The notes under the pieces were generated by a model. That model made no database searches. It saw only the letters and a list, made by a program, of their open reading frames with translations, and was not told the origin of the DNA. The translations under genes and the position numbers were made by a program. Below, one piece after another: positions 18,845 to 27,269 of a stretch of DNA of 64,000 bases. The stretch spans positions 186,001-250,000 of the forward strand of contig NZ_PYVW01000004.1 of NCBI RefSeq assembly GCF_003056355.1, read 5' to 3'. The DNA is from Devosia naphthalenivorans (GTDB lineage: Bacteria > Pseudomonadota > Alphaproteobacteria > Rhizobiales > Devosiaceae). Within the stretch, counting starts at the first letter, position 1; each line of letters begins with the position of its first letter.

Positions 18845-20206
18845 TCAGGCGGGCGAGGCCGCTACGCGCGGCATGGCAGCAATGCCCTGCCCCCGCCTCG
18901 TCGCCTCGAAGGCCAGCGGTGCGCGGCCAAGGCCCTGGTAGTTAAGCCCCATAGCGGCCGCGCGTTCCGCATCGATGATGTTGCGATAATCGAGCAGGTC
19001 GCGGCCGCGCATCACCTGCGCGAGATCGGCAAGGTCCAGGGTGCGATATTCATCCCATTCGGTCAGAATGACCACGACATCAGCATCGCTTGCGGCTGAG
19101 AGAGCTGTGTCGTGCCAGACTGCGTCCTGGAGCAGACGCTTGGCACCATCGGGCTGCGGATCGTGCAGATGGACGCTGAGCCCTGCCTGCTGGAGCAGGG
19201 GAACGATGGTCAGCGCCGCCGCTTCGCGCACATCATCGGTGTTGGCCTTGAAGCTGGTGCCCAGAATAGCCACCCGGCCTTTGCGTGGCGCGGTATCGAT
19301 GATGCGGGTTGCCAGGCCGAGTTTACGGGCTTCGTTCTGTTCGATCAGCGTCTCGATAAGGGGCTGAGGCGCGCCATGGCGGCGGCCGGTGCTGGCAAAG
19401 GCTCGGGTATCCTTGGGGAAGCAGGAGCCGCCAAAGCCAGGGCCGGCGGCAAGAAACGACAGTCCGATCCGCTTGTCGCGCCCGATGCCATCGGCAACGG
19501 CAGTCACGTCTCCGCCCACGCGTTCGCAAAGGTCGGCCACATCGTTGATGAAGCCGATCTTGAGGGCCAACAGAGCGTTGGCGGCGTATTTTATGAGCTC
19601 TGCATTGACGGTTTGCGTCGCCACGACCGGGATGCCGCGAGCCTCCAGCGGCGCATAGATTTCGCGCAGCACTGCTTCGGACCGCGCATCGTCGGCGCCG
19701 ATGACAATGCGGTCTGCCTGCATGAAATCGCTGATGGCAGAGCCTTCGCGCAGGAATTCCGGGTTAGAAGCCACTGCGACGTCCCTGCGGCCGCGGCTGG
19801 TATCAACGATCCCCTTCACCCGCCGCGCCGTTCCCGTGACCACGGTGGATTTGAGGACGATAACGGCGTCGCGCTTGAGATGAGGCGCGATAGCCCTGGC
19901 TGCGGCATCGACAAAGGAGAGGTCGATATCGCCCTCTTCGTCTGATGGAGTGCCGACGGCCAGGAAAACCGCGTCGGCTGTGCTTGCCGCCTTCGTCGTA
20001 TGCGTGGTGAATTGCAGTCGGCCCACTTCGATCTGGGCGGCGACGAGTTCGGGAAGACCCGGCTCATAGATCGGAACGACGCCGCCTTGGAGCGCCGCGA
20101 TGCGTTGTCCGTCAATATCGCAGCACGTGACTTCATGGCCGAGTTCGGCAAGGCACGCGCTGGTCGTCAAACCCACATAGCCAGCGCCCACGACAACGAT
20201 CTTCAT
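18845..20206 (-). CDS. ugd: UDP-glucose 6-dehydrogenase
   Basis: The enzyme oxidises UDP-glucose to UDP-glucuronate with two NAD. The 453-residue sequence starts MKIVVVGAGYVGLTTSACLA. It carries FLAVGTPSDEEGDIDLSFVD and the active-site GPGFGGSCFPKDTRAFAST with the catalytic Cys. ILGTSFKANTDDVREAAAL lies in the C-terminal domain. It is the first gene of the leftward operon. Its product is the direct substrate of the UDP-glucuronate decarboxylase at 27270-28304. Upstream is a 430-base control region with repeated GTTCC motifs. Confidence 0.95.
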   Translation of the reverse strand: MKIVVVGAGYVGLTTSACLAELGHEVTCCDIDGQRIAALQGGVVPIYEPGLPELVAAQIEVGRLQFTTHTTKAASTADAVFLAVGTPSDEEGDIDLSFVDAAARAIAPHLKRDAVIVLKSTVVTGTARRVKGIVDTSRGRRDVAVASNPEFLREGSAISDFMQADRIVIGADDARSEAVLREIYAPLEARGIPVVATQTVNAELIKYAANALLALKIGFINDVADLCERVGGDVTAVADGIGRDKRIGLSFLAAGPGFGGSCFPKDTRAFASTGRRHGAPQPLIETLIEQNEARKLGLATRIIDTAPRKGRVAILGTSFKANTDDVREAAALTIVPLLQQAGLSVHLHDPQPDGAKRLLQDAVWHDTALSAASDADVVVILTEWDEYRTLDLADLAQVMRGRDLLDYRNIIDAERAAAMGLNYQGLGRAPLAFEATRRGQGIAAMPRVAASPA

Positions 20207-20636
20207 TACTCTCGCCCTTTCGATCAGCCCTGCGGGGCTACGCTTGGGTCTGCAACCGGCGAATTCGCAGCTTTGTTCCTCAGACCAGTTGGGGTGGTGA
20301 GCCGCCTGAATGCTGGGGAAGTCATCAGCGCACCCTCTCCTGCGGCTCCACAGCGGAGTCTCGCGATCAAATCATCGATTCCTCTGCAACTTGGCAGATG
20401 CGACCTGGTTAACTCAGGATAACAGCCGCGTTCCTGGGCCGCGCGGGATACAACCCCGGCAAATTGGTTCCTCATGTGCGAGAGCAGCCGGAATCATTAA
20501 GCTTTGTTCCTTGTCTCGACCTTCGAGGGCCACGGCGAACAAGGCGCGCAATTCCGAACGCCGGACGCCCTATCGGAACCTGTCCGCCCAGCGATGCTTC
20601 CTAAAGCAGGTACTTACCCCCTGCAGATGGGCGCAC
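20207..20636. promoter_or_regulatory. Divergent control region between the two glycan operons
   Basis: No gene is supported in this 430-base gap. It should hold promoters for ugd (leftward) and the epimerase operon (rightward). GTTCC (GGAAC on the minus strand) occurs at 20275, 20430, 20467 and 20506, and GGAAC on the plus strand at 20575. That is about five times the chance frequency for a five-base word. Two of them share the longer sequence AGCTTTGTTCCT (20269 and 20500). Only the 20275 copy has a near-consensus -10. Confidence 0.55.
20254..20279 (-). promoter_or_regulatory. EcfG-like promoter candidate of ugd
   Basis: On the minus strand GGAAC (20279-20275) is followed after 16 bases by CGGT, or after 17 by GGTT. 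This is close to, but not, the EcfG -10 CGTT. Transcription would begin about 40 bases upstream of the ugd ATG. The element AGGAACAAAGCT is shared with the ino1 promoter. Confidence 0.4.
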
Positions 20637-21743
20637 ATGAAACAGATACTCGTCACCGGCGGATGCGGCTTTATCGGACGTTATGTAACCGAGGAGCTGC
20701 TCCAAGAAGGCTACAGCGTACGCATCCTCGACAGCTTCATCGACCAGGTTCACGGCGATAGCGCAGCCGCCGTTCCGGCGGGTGTCGACCTGATCCGCGC
20801 TGATGTTCGCGACAAGGGCGCAGTGAAGGAAGCCCTCAATGACATCGACGGCGTCATCCACCTTGCAGCCGAGGTTGGCGTTGGCCAATCCATGTACGAG
20901 ATCGCCCGCTATGTCGGGGGCAATGATCTCGGCACGGCCGTGCTGCTCGAAGCCATGATCGACACGCCGATCAAGCGCATCGTGGTCGCATCCTCGATGA
21001 GCGTCTATGGCGAGGGCCTGTATCAGTCCCAGGACGGCACCAATTCCGCTTCGAGCCGCCGGCGCAGTGCCGATATCAAGGCGGGACGCTGGGATCTCAC
21101 CGCGCCGGACGGCACGCGGCTCACCCCGGTAGAAACCGACGAGCAGAAACCGGTCGACCTGGCTTCCATCTACGCGCTGACCAAATACGCGCAGGAGCGT
21201 GCGGTACTCATATTCGGGGAGGCCTATGGCGTAGATGCCGTGGCGCTTCGCCTGTTCAACGTTTTTGGCCCGGGCCAGGCGCTGTCCAATCCCTATACGG
21301 GTGTTCTGGCCAATTTTGCCTCGCGCTTGATCAACGGGCAGCCCCCGATGATCTTCGAGGATGGGCAGCAGAAGCGCGATTTCGTGCATGTTCGCGACGT
21401 TGCGCGGGCCTTCCGACTGGCGCTGGAACAGCGGTCGGCGGCGGGCCATGTCATCAACGTTGGCAGCGGCAATGCCTATGCCATCGCGGATGTCGCGACC
21501 ATGCTGGCCAACGCAATGGGCGTGCCGCACCTTTCCCCCGACATCATGAACAAGGCGCGCTCGGGCGACATCCGCAACTGCTTTGCCGATATTTCCAAGG
21601 CACGCGAACTGCTGGGCTTCGAACCAAGATTCCGGCTGGAAGATTCCCTCGACGAACTCGCCGACTGGGTTCGCCAGGCACAGGCGGTCGATCGGGGTGC
21701 GGAGATGAAGCGGCAGCTCGAAGAGCGAGGTCTGGTTTCATGA
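20637..21743 (+). CDS. NAD-dependent sugar epimerase/dehydratase
   Basis: The ATG at 20637 starts MKQILVTGGCGFIGRYVTEE, the extended-SDR Rossmann loop; the open frame further upstream lacks family similarity. The 368-residue protein has VIHLAAEVGVGQSMYEIARY, catalytic Ser region IVVASSMSVYGEG, the YxxxK in YALTKYAQE, and RLFNVFGPGQ. The family includes UDP-glucose 4-epimerase-like and dTDP-L-rhamnose-type enzymes. The insert QDGTNSASSRRRSADIKAG is unusual. It is the first gene of an eight-gene operon and overlaps the next by four bases. Confidence 0.9.
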   Translation: MKQILVTGGCGFIGRYVTEELLQEGYSVRILDSFIDQVHGDSAAAVPAGVDLIRADVRDKGAVKEALNDIDGVIHLAAEVGVGQSMYEIARYVGGNDLGTAVLLEAMIDTPIKRIVVASSMSVYGEGLYQSQDGTNSASSRRRSADIKAGRWDLTAPDGTRLTPVETDEQKPVDLASIYALTKYAQERAVLIFGEAYGVDAVALRLFNVFGPGQALSNPYTGVLANFASRLINGQPPMIFEDGQQKRDFVHVRDVARAFRLALEQRSAAGHVINVGSGNAYAIADVATMLANAMGVPHLSPDIMNKARSGDIRNCFADISKARELLGFEPRFRLEDSLDELADWVRQAQAVDRGAEMKRQLEERGLVS

Positions 21744-22819
21744 AGAAAGCACCGCCAATAAGTTCAACGGAGAACCCCATCGTCATCACGGGCGGCGCCG
21801 GCTTCATTGGCTCCAACCTCGCCGATGCGCTGCTGAGCGATGGCGAGACGGTGGCGGTGCTCGATAATCTGAGCCGGGGCGGGGTGAAGCAGAACCTGCT
21901 ATGGCTGCAGGAGCGTCATGGCGAGCGGTTGCAAGTCGTCACTGCGGACGTGCGGGACAGCGAAGCGGTCGACACCGCTCTCCCCAATGCCGCCGCTGTG
22001 TTCCACTTCGCGGCGCAGACTGCGGTGACGACGAGCCTTGCCGACCCGATCGAGGATTTCGAGGTCAATGCGCGCGGCACCGTCAATGTGCTTGAGGCCG
22101 TGCGCAGGGCGGGCCACCGTGCGCCTGTTATTTTTTCGAGCACCAACAAGGTTTATGGCGGCCTAGGCGACCTCCGCCTGGTCGAACTGGATGAACGGCA
22201 CGTTCCGGCCGACGAATTGATCCGCACGCGCGGCATCAACGAAGATCGCAAGCTCGATTTCTGCACACCCTATGGCTGCTCCAAGGGCGTGGCCGACCAG
22301 TATGTGCTCGATTATGGCCGCTCCTATGATCTGCCGACGGCCGTTCTGCGCATGAGTTGCATCTATGGACCGCGCCAGTTCGGCACCGAGGATCAGGGAT
22401 GGGTTGCCCACTTCCTTATCCGCGCGCTCAAGGGCGAGCCGATTACCATCTATGGCGACGGCAAGCAGGTGCGCGATGTGCTGCATGTAAGCGATGCCGT
22501 GGCAGCGTATCGCGCCGTGCTCGCCGACATCGACAAGGTTCGGGGCCGCGCCTTCAACTTGGGTGGCGGGCCGCGCAATGCCGTCAGCCTCAACATGGTG
22601 CTGCGCGAAATCGAGAAGATCGTCGGCACGACGCTCAGCGTGAGCCGGGACGATTGGCGAGAAGGCGACCAGCTTTATTTCGTGGCGGAAACCAGCCGCC
22701 TCGAGGCAGAGCTTGCCTGGCATGCCAAAACCGGGTGGCGCGACGGCCTGCGCGACCTGGCTGACTGGCTGGCCGGGCAGGACAATGATGCGCGAACATT
22801 GCGGCGGGTGAGCGCATGA
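21740..22819 (+). CDS. NAD-dependent epimerase, CDP-paratose/tyvelose 2-epimerase-like
   Basis: The 359-residue extended SDR has VITGGAGFIGSNLADALL and AVFHFAAQTAVTTSLADPIE. The ser/lys motifs lie in IFSSTNKVYGGLGDL and PYGCSKGVADQYVLDY, and MSCIYGPRQFGTEDQGWVAH follows. The TNKVYG and CIYGPRQFGTEDQGW combination is characteristic of CDP-paratose 2-epimerase relatives. It converts one nucleotide sugar to its epimer for the glycosyltransferases that follow. The start overlaps the previous stop and its stop overlaps the next start (ATGA). Confidence 0.88.
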   Translation: MKKAPPISSTENPIVITGGAGFIGSNLADALLSDGETVAVLDNLSRGGVKQNLLWLQERHGERLQVVTADVRDSEAVDTALPNAAAVFHFAAQTAVTTSLADPIEDFEVNARGTVNVLEAVRRAGHRAPVIFSSTNKVYGGLGDLRLVELDERHVPADELIRTRGINEDRKLDFCTPYGCSKGVADQYVLDYGRSYDLPTAVLRMSCIYGPRQFGTEDQGWVAHFLIRALKGEPITIYGDGKQVRDVLHVSDAVAAYRAVLADIDKVRGRAFNLGGGPRNAVSLNMVLREIEKIVGTTLSVSRDDWREGDQLYFVAETSRLEAELAWHAKTGWRDGLRDLADWLAGQDNDARTLRRVSA

Positions 22820-23946
22820 CGGCGTTTGCTGAATTCAACGTGGCTAAAAGCAAGGGACCTCGGTCGCCGCGCATCCTCGTCACCATTGATGCCGTGGGCG
22901 GGGTCTGGCGCTATGCCATGGATCTGGCTGCGGGGTTGGCTCAATATGGCTATGCTTTCACCTTTGCGGGGTTTGGACCTGCACCGAGCGAGGCGCAACG
23001 CGCCGAGGCCGAACGGCTGGGCGAGTTGGTGTGGTTCGATGCGCCGCTGGATTGGACGGCCGGCCACGAGGCGGAGCTCGACTGTATTCCGGAATTGCTT
23101 GAGGCCCTGATCGCCGAGCGGCAGGTCGATCTGGTCCACCTCAACCTGCCGTCGCAAGCCTGCGGTCTGAGCGTCGATGTTCCGCTGCTGGTGGTGTCGC
23201 ATTCCTGCGTCGTCACCTGGTTCGCCGCCGTGCGGCAGACTGGCGTGCCGCCGGATTGGCAATGGCAGTACCGCCGCAACCGGGCCGGGTTTGACGTGGC
23301 CGACGCCGTGGTGGCGCCGAGCCATGCCCATGCCAGCATGTTGCGCACCAGCTATGGCCAGATCAACGGCCTGGGTGTGGTCTATAATGGCACCCGGCCT
23401 GCGGGGGAGATCGCTGAGAAGGAAGCCCAAATATTTGCTGCCGGCCGCTGGTGGGACGACGGCAAGAATGGCGGCCTGCTTGATGAGGCTGCGGGTCGGT
23501 CAGCCTGGCCGGTTACCATGGCGGGATCGGTATCTGGTCCCAACGGGCAATATCGCGCCTTGCGCCACGCGCGCCACATCGGCGAGTTGCCACACGCCGA
23601 GATTTTGCAGCACATGGCGAGGTCGGCCATTGTCGCCTCGCCATCCTGCTACGAGCCATTTGGTCTGGCGCCGCTGGAGGCTGCCCAGGCGGGCGCGGCG
23701 CTGGTGCTGGCGGATATCCCGACTTATCGCGAGCTTTGGGACGAAGCCGCTCTGTTCGCCCCGACCGATGACGCTGAAGCTTTTGCCGATGCGTTGAACC
23801 GGCTCGCCAGCGATGATGCGCTACGCCACGAATATGGTGTTCGGGCCAGGGAGCGTTCGGCGCGCTACACGCTTGAGGCGCAGGCGGCAGCGATGCAGTC
23901 GATCTATGATCATCTGCTGCATCCGGCGGCGGCGAGGGAGGCGTAG
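22816..23946 (+). CDS. Glycosyltransferase family 4 protein
   Basis: The 376-residue GT-B glycosyltransferase has N-terminal ILVTIDAVGGVWRYAMDLAA with the glycine-rich loop, and VDLVHLNLPSQACGLSV. DAVVAPSHAHASMLRTSYG and VVYNGTRP follow, and the C-terminal nucleotide-sugar site is SPSCYEPFGLAPLEAAQAGA (E-x7-E motif). The typical GT4 GG-R loop is altered and the linker is short. It is cytoplasmic or peripheral. It is translationally coupled to the epimerase upstream. The next gene begins three bases after the stop. Confidence 0.9.
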   Translation: MTAFAEFNVAKSKGPRSPRILVTIDAVGGVWRYAMDLAAGLAQYGYAFTFAGFGPAPSEAQRAEAERLGELVWFDAPLDWTAGHEAELDCIPELLEALIAERQVDLVHLNLPSQACGLSVDVPLLVVSHSCVVTWFAAVRQTGVPPDWQWQYRRNRAGFDVADAVVAPSHAHASMLRTSYGQINGLGVVYNGTRPAGEIAEKEAQIFAAGRWWDDGKNGGLLDEAAGRSAWPVTMAGSVSGPNGQYRALRHARHIGELPHAEILQHMARSAIVASPSCYEPFGLAPLEAAQAGAALVLADIPTYRELWDEAALFAPTDDAEAFADALNRLASDDALRHEYGVRARERSARYTLEAQAAAMQSIYDHLLHPAAAREA

Positions 23947-23949
23947 CGG

Positions 23950-25080
23950 ATGGAATTTGTGTTCTACACGCATTCCCTGGTGTCGGACTGGAACCACGGC
24001 AATGCTCACTTCCTGCGCGGTGTGATGCGGGATCTGGTGAGCCGCGGGCATAGGGCGCGCGCGCTGGAGCCTAGTGGGGCCTGGAGCCGGCACAATCTGG
24101 TGCAAAGCCAGGGTGAAGCGGCGGCAGAACGTTTTCATGCTGACTTTCCGGAGTTGCAGTCTCAGGTCTACGGCGCCGAGTTTGACCATGCGGCTGCATT
24201 GGAAAGCGCAGATGTCGTCATCGTTCATGAGTGGACTGATCCGGCCTTGGTCGAGCGCCTGGGCAAGCTTCGGCGAGAGGGCGCGCCGTTTACGCTGCTG
24301 TTCCACGATACACACCATCGCGCCGTGTCGGCGCGCGAGGACATCGCGGGGCTGCGCTTGCAGGACTATGACGGTATCCTGGCATTTGGTGAAACGCTGC
24401 GGCAGCGTTATCTGCGGGCGGGGTGGGGCCGGGAGGTGTTCACCTGGCATGAGGCGGCGGATGATCGGCTGTTCCATCCCATGCCCGAGATTGCGCGGGA
24501 AAGCGATCTGATCTGGATCGGCAATTGGGGCGATAACGAGCGCACTGCCGAGATCAATGAGTTTCTCATTGAGCCGGCGGCCGCGCTTGGGCTCAGTGGC
24601 ACGGTTCGGGGCGTACGGTACCCCGAAGAGGCGATTGCCGCCGTCAACAAGGCGGGGCTTCGATATGGTGGGTGGATTGCCAATGCCGACGCGCCGGCGG
24701 CGTTTGCGCGTCATCGCGTGACCATGCACATCCCGCGCCGCCCATACGTGCAGTCGCTGCCGGGCATTCCAACCATCCGGGTATTCGAGGCGCTGGCGGC
24801 GGGGATTCCGCTATTGTCGGCGCCATGGGACGATGCCGAGGGGCTGTTCCGGCCGGGCGAGGACTTCCTGTTTGTCCGGGATGGAGAGGAGATGCAGCAG
24901 CGGCTGAGGGACGTCACCTCGGACACGAGCCTGGCGCAAAGCCTTGTGAACAGGGGGCTTGAGACCATTCGCGCCCGGCACACCTGCCGACATCGCGTCG
25001 ATGAATTGCTGGCCATCCTGACCCAGGTGGGTAGCTCCCGCGTCACCGATCAACTCGATAATCTTGAGGCGGCACAATGA
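23950..25080 (+). CDS. CgeB-like glycosyltransferase 1
   Basis: The 376-residue protein begins MEFVFYTHSLVSDWNHGNAH. It has VVIHEWTDPALVERL, LLFHDTHHRAVSA and LIWIGNWGDNERTAEI. The C-terminal half reads HIPRRPYVQSLPGIPTIRVF, then EALAAGIPLLSAPWDDAEGL. This is the GT-B arrangement of spore-maturation CgeB-type glycosyltransferases (glycos_transf_1_2). Together with the next two genes it makes a set of three paralogues in tandem, each 360-376 residues and coupled by overlapping stop and start codons. The sugar and acceptor are unknown. Confidence 0.85.
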   Translation: MEFVFYTHSLVSDWNHGNAHFLRGVMRDLVSRGHRARALEPSGAWSRHNLVQSQGEAAAERFHADFPELQSQVYGAEFDHAAALESADVVIVHEWTDPALVERLGKLRREGAPFTLLFHDTHHRAVSAREDIAGLRLQDYDGILAFGETLRQRYLRAGWGREVFTWHEAADDRLFHPMPEIARESDLIWIGNWGDNERTAEINEFLIEPAAALGLSGTVRGVRYPEEAIAAVNKAGLRYGGWIANADAPAAFARHRVTMHIPRRPYVQSLPGIPTIRVFEALAAGIPLLSAPWDDAEGLFRPGEDFLFVRDGEEMQQRLRDVTSDTSLAQSLVNRGLETIRARHTCRHRVDELLAILTQVGSSRVTDQLDNLEAAQ

Positions 25081-26168
25081 GAATTGCGTTTTATGGCTCC
25101 AGCCTGTTGTCGGCCTACTGGAACGGCGCCGCGACCTATTACCGGGGCATTTTGAGGGCGCTAAGCGAGAAGGGATATGAGATCACCTTCTATGAGCCGG
25201 ACGTTTATGACCGGCAGAAGAACCGCGACATCGAGCCGCCGGAGTGGTGCCAAGTCGTTGTTTATGAAGGCACAATAGAAGCGCTCAAGAAGGTGGCAGG
25301 CGAGGCGCGGCGCGCCGATATCGTCGTCAAGGCCAGCGGCGTCGGGTTTGAGGATGATTTGTTGCTCGATGAGGTGTTGAGGGCGGCGCGGCCGGGGGCG
25401 CTCAAGATATTCTGGGATGTGGATGCGCCGGCAACGCTTGCGGAACTGCGGGCGGCGCCGGACCATCCATTGCGGCGGGCGCTGCAAGCCATTGATATTG
25501 TTCTGACTTATGGTGGCGGTGAGCCGGTGGTGAATGCCTATCGGGAGATGGGTGCGCATGATTGCGTGCCGATCTACAACGCGCTTGATCCGCACACCCA
25601 TCATCCTGTTTCGGCGCAAGCACGCTTCGAGGGTGACCTGGGATTTCTCGGTAATCGCTTGCCGGATCGCGAAGCACGCGTCGAAGCTTTCTTCCTGGAA
25701 CCTGCAGCACGCACCCCATCTCAGCGGTTCCTGCTCGGTGGTTCGGGTTGGGGCGACAAGCCCATGTCATACAACATCACCTATCTCGGTCATGTCGGCA
25801 CGGCCGATCACAACGCCTTCAATGTTTCGCCCAAGGCGGTGCTGAACATTTCCCGATCGAGCATGGCGGAGATTGGCTTTTCGCCCGCGACACGGGTTTT
25901 CGAAGCGGCCGGTGCCGGGGCGTGCCTCATCACCGATTATTGGGAGGGCATTTCGCTGTTCCTCCAGCCCGACGCGGAAATCCTGGTGGCCCGCGACGGG
26001 CAGGACGTTGCGGCGATCATGGCTGATCTCACGCCGGAGCGGGCGAGCCGGATCGGCAAGGCGGCGCTGGAGCGGGTGCTGCGTGAGCATACCTATGCTC
26101 ATCGCGCCATCGACGCTGATCGCGTGTTCAGATCTTCGGCGCGGCGCCAGATCGAGGCGGCGGAATGA
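25077..26168 (+). CDS. CgeB-like glycosyltransferase 2
   Basis: The 363-residue protein starts MRIAFYGSSLLSAYWNGAAT, followed by YYRGILRALSEKGYEITFYE. ALKIFWDVDAPATLAELRAA and LGFLGNRLPDREARVEAFFL follow. The acceptor-end motif is FSPATRVFEAAGAGACLITD. The domain layout is that of its neighbours, with the DVDAPATL segment also shared by the third paralogue. It starts in an ATGA overlap and ends in another. It probably adds one residue of the cassette glycan. Confidence 0.85.
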   Translation: MRIAFYGSSLLSAYWNGAATYYRGILRALSEKGYEITFYEPDVYDRQKNRDIEPPEWCQVVVYEGTIEALKKVAGEARRADIVVKASGVGFEDDLLLDEVLRAARPGALKIFWDVDAPATLAELRAAPDHPLRRALQAIDIVLTYGGGEPVVNAYREMGAHDCVPIYNALDPHTHHPVSAQARFEGDLGFLGNRLPDREARVEAFFLEPAARTPSQRFLLGGSGWGDKPMSYNITYLGHVGTADHNAFNVSPKAVLNISRSSMAEIGFSPATRVFEAAGAGACLITDYWEGISLFLQPDAEILVARDGQDVAAIMADLTPERASRIGKAALERVLREHTYAHRAIDADRVFRSSARRQIEAAE

Positions 26169-27265
26169 GTGCGCCCTACGACATCGTCGTGCTGGGACTG
26201 TCGCTTTCCTCATCCTGGGGCAATGGACATGCGACGACCTACCGGGCGCTGGTCCGCGGTCTGCAAAGCCATGGGCGGCGGGTGCTGTTCCTGGAGCGCG
26301 ACGTGCCCTGGTACGCCAGCAATCGCGATCTGCCTGATCCCGATTTCTGCGATCTGCAATACTACCACAGTGTCGAGGATCTGCTGGAGCGTTTCACGAC
26401 CGAACTCAAGGCTGCCGGGTCGGTGATTGTTGGGTCGTACGTGCCCGATGGGGTGGCGGTGATCGATGCGCTGGATCGGCTGGATCTGCAACAGCTGTGC
26501 TTTTACGACATCGACACGCCAGTGACGCTAGCCAAGCTGCATCGGGACGATGAGGAATATCTGGCGCGCCGCCAGATACCGCTGTTCGATATCTATTTCT
26601 CGTTCTCCGGTGGCCCTGTGCTGGACCGATTGGAAGAGGAGTTCGGTGCGCCATCGGCCATGCCGCTTTATTGCTCGGTCGATGCGGAGCGCTACGGCCC
26701 GACGGATGGCACGCCCCAATGGGATCTGGGGTATCTGGGCACCTATAGTCCCGACCGCCAGCCGACGCTCGAGAAGCTGTTGATCGAACCGGCGCGCCGG
26801 CTGCCGCATATGCGGTTTGTTGTTGCTGGGCCCCAATTCCCCGACAGCATCGACTGGCCCGCCAATGTCGAGCGGATCGAGCACTTGCCGCCGGCTGAAC
26901 ATCGCGCCTTCTATAACCGGCAGCGGTTCACCCTGAACGTAACCCGTGCCGACATGATCGCCGCGGGATGGTCACCAAGCGTGCGGCTGTTCGAGGCGTC
27001 GGCTTGCGGAACGCCCGTGATCAGTGACATGTGGGACGGACTGGAGCAACTCCTGCCGCCTGGAGAAGCCATCTTGCTGGCGCGGGAAACGGACGACGTC
27101 ATCAAATATCTGGAGAACACCAGCGATGCGGAGCGGGCGGCTTTGTCGGCCTCGGCGCGCCGCTACGTGCTGGCCGAACATACCGGGACGGCGCGCTCGG
27201 GAGAGCTGATCGCGATGCTCGATACGAACCGGAACGCCGCCCGCCGAATTGCTCAACAAGGATAA
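26165..27265 (+). CDS. CgeB-like glycosyltransferase 3
   Basis: The 366-residue protein begins with LGLSLSSSWGNGHATTYRAL. It has VLFLERDVPWYASNRDLPDP, LCFYDIDTPVTLAKLHRDDE, WDLGYLGTYSPDRQPTLEKL and SPSVRLFEASACGTPVISDM. This is the same GT-B family as the two preceding genes. The SWGNGHATTYRALVRGL signature is typical of CgeB-like proteins. The decarboxylase gene starts four bases after its stop, on a good AAGG ribosome site. Confidence 0.85.
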   Translation: MSAPYDIVVLGLSLSSSWGNGHATTYRALVRGLQSHGRRVLFLERDVPWYASNRDLPDPDFCDLQYYHSVEDLLERFTTELKAAGSVIVGSYVPDGVAVIDALDRLDLQQLCFYDIDTPVTLAKLHRDDEEYLARRQIPLFDIYFSFSGGPVLDRLEEEFGAPSAMPLYCSVDAERYGPTDGTPQWDLGYLGTYSPDRQPTLEKLLIEPARRLPHMRFVVAGPQFPDSIDWPANVERIEHLPPAEHRAFYNRQRFTLNVTRADMIAAGWSPSVRLFEASACGTPVISDMWDGLEQLLPPGEAILLARETDDVIKYLENTSDAERAALSASARRYVLAEHTGTARSGELIAMLDTNRNAARRIAQQG

Positions 27266-27269
27266 GGCA

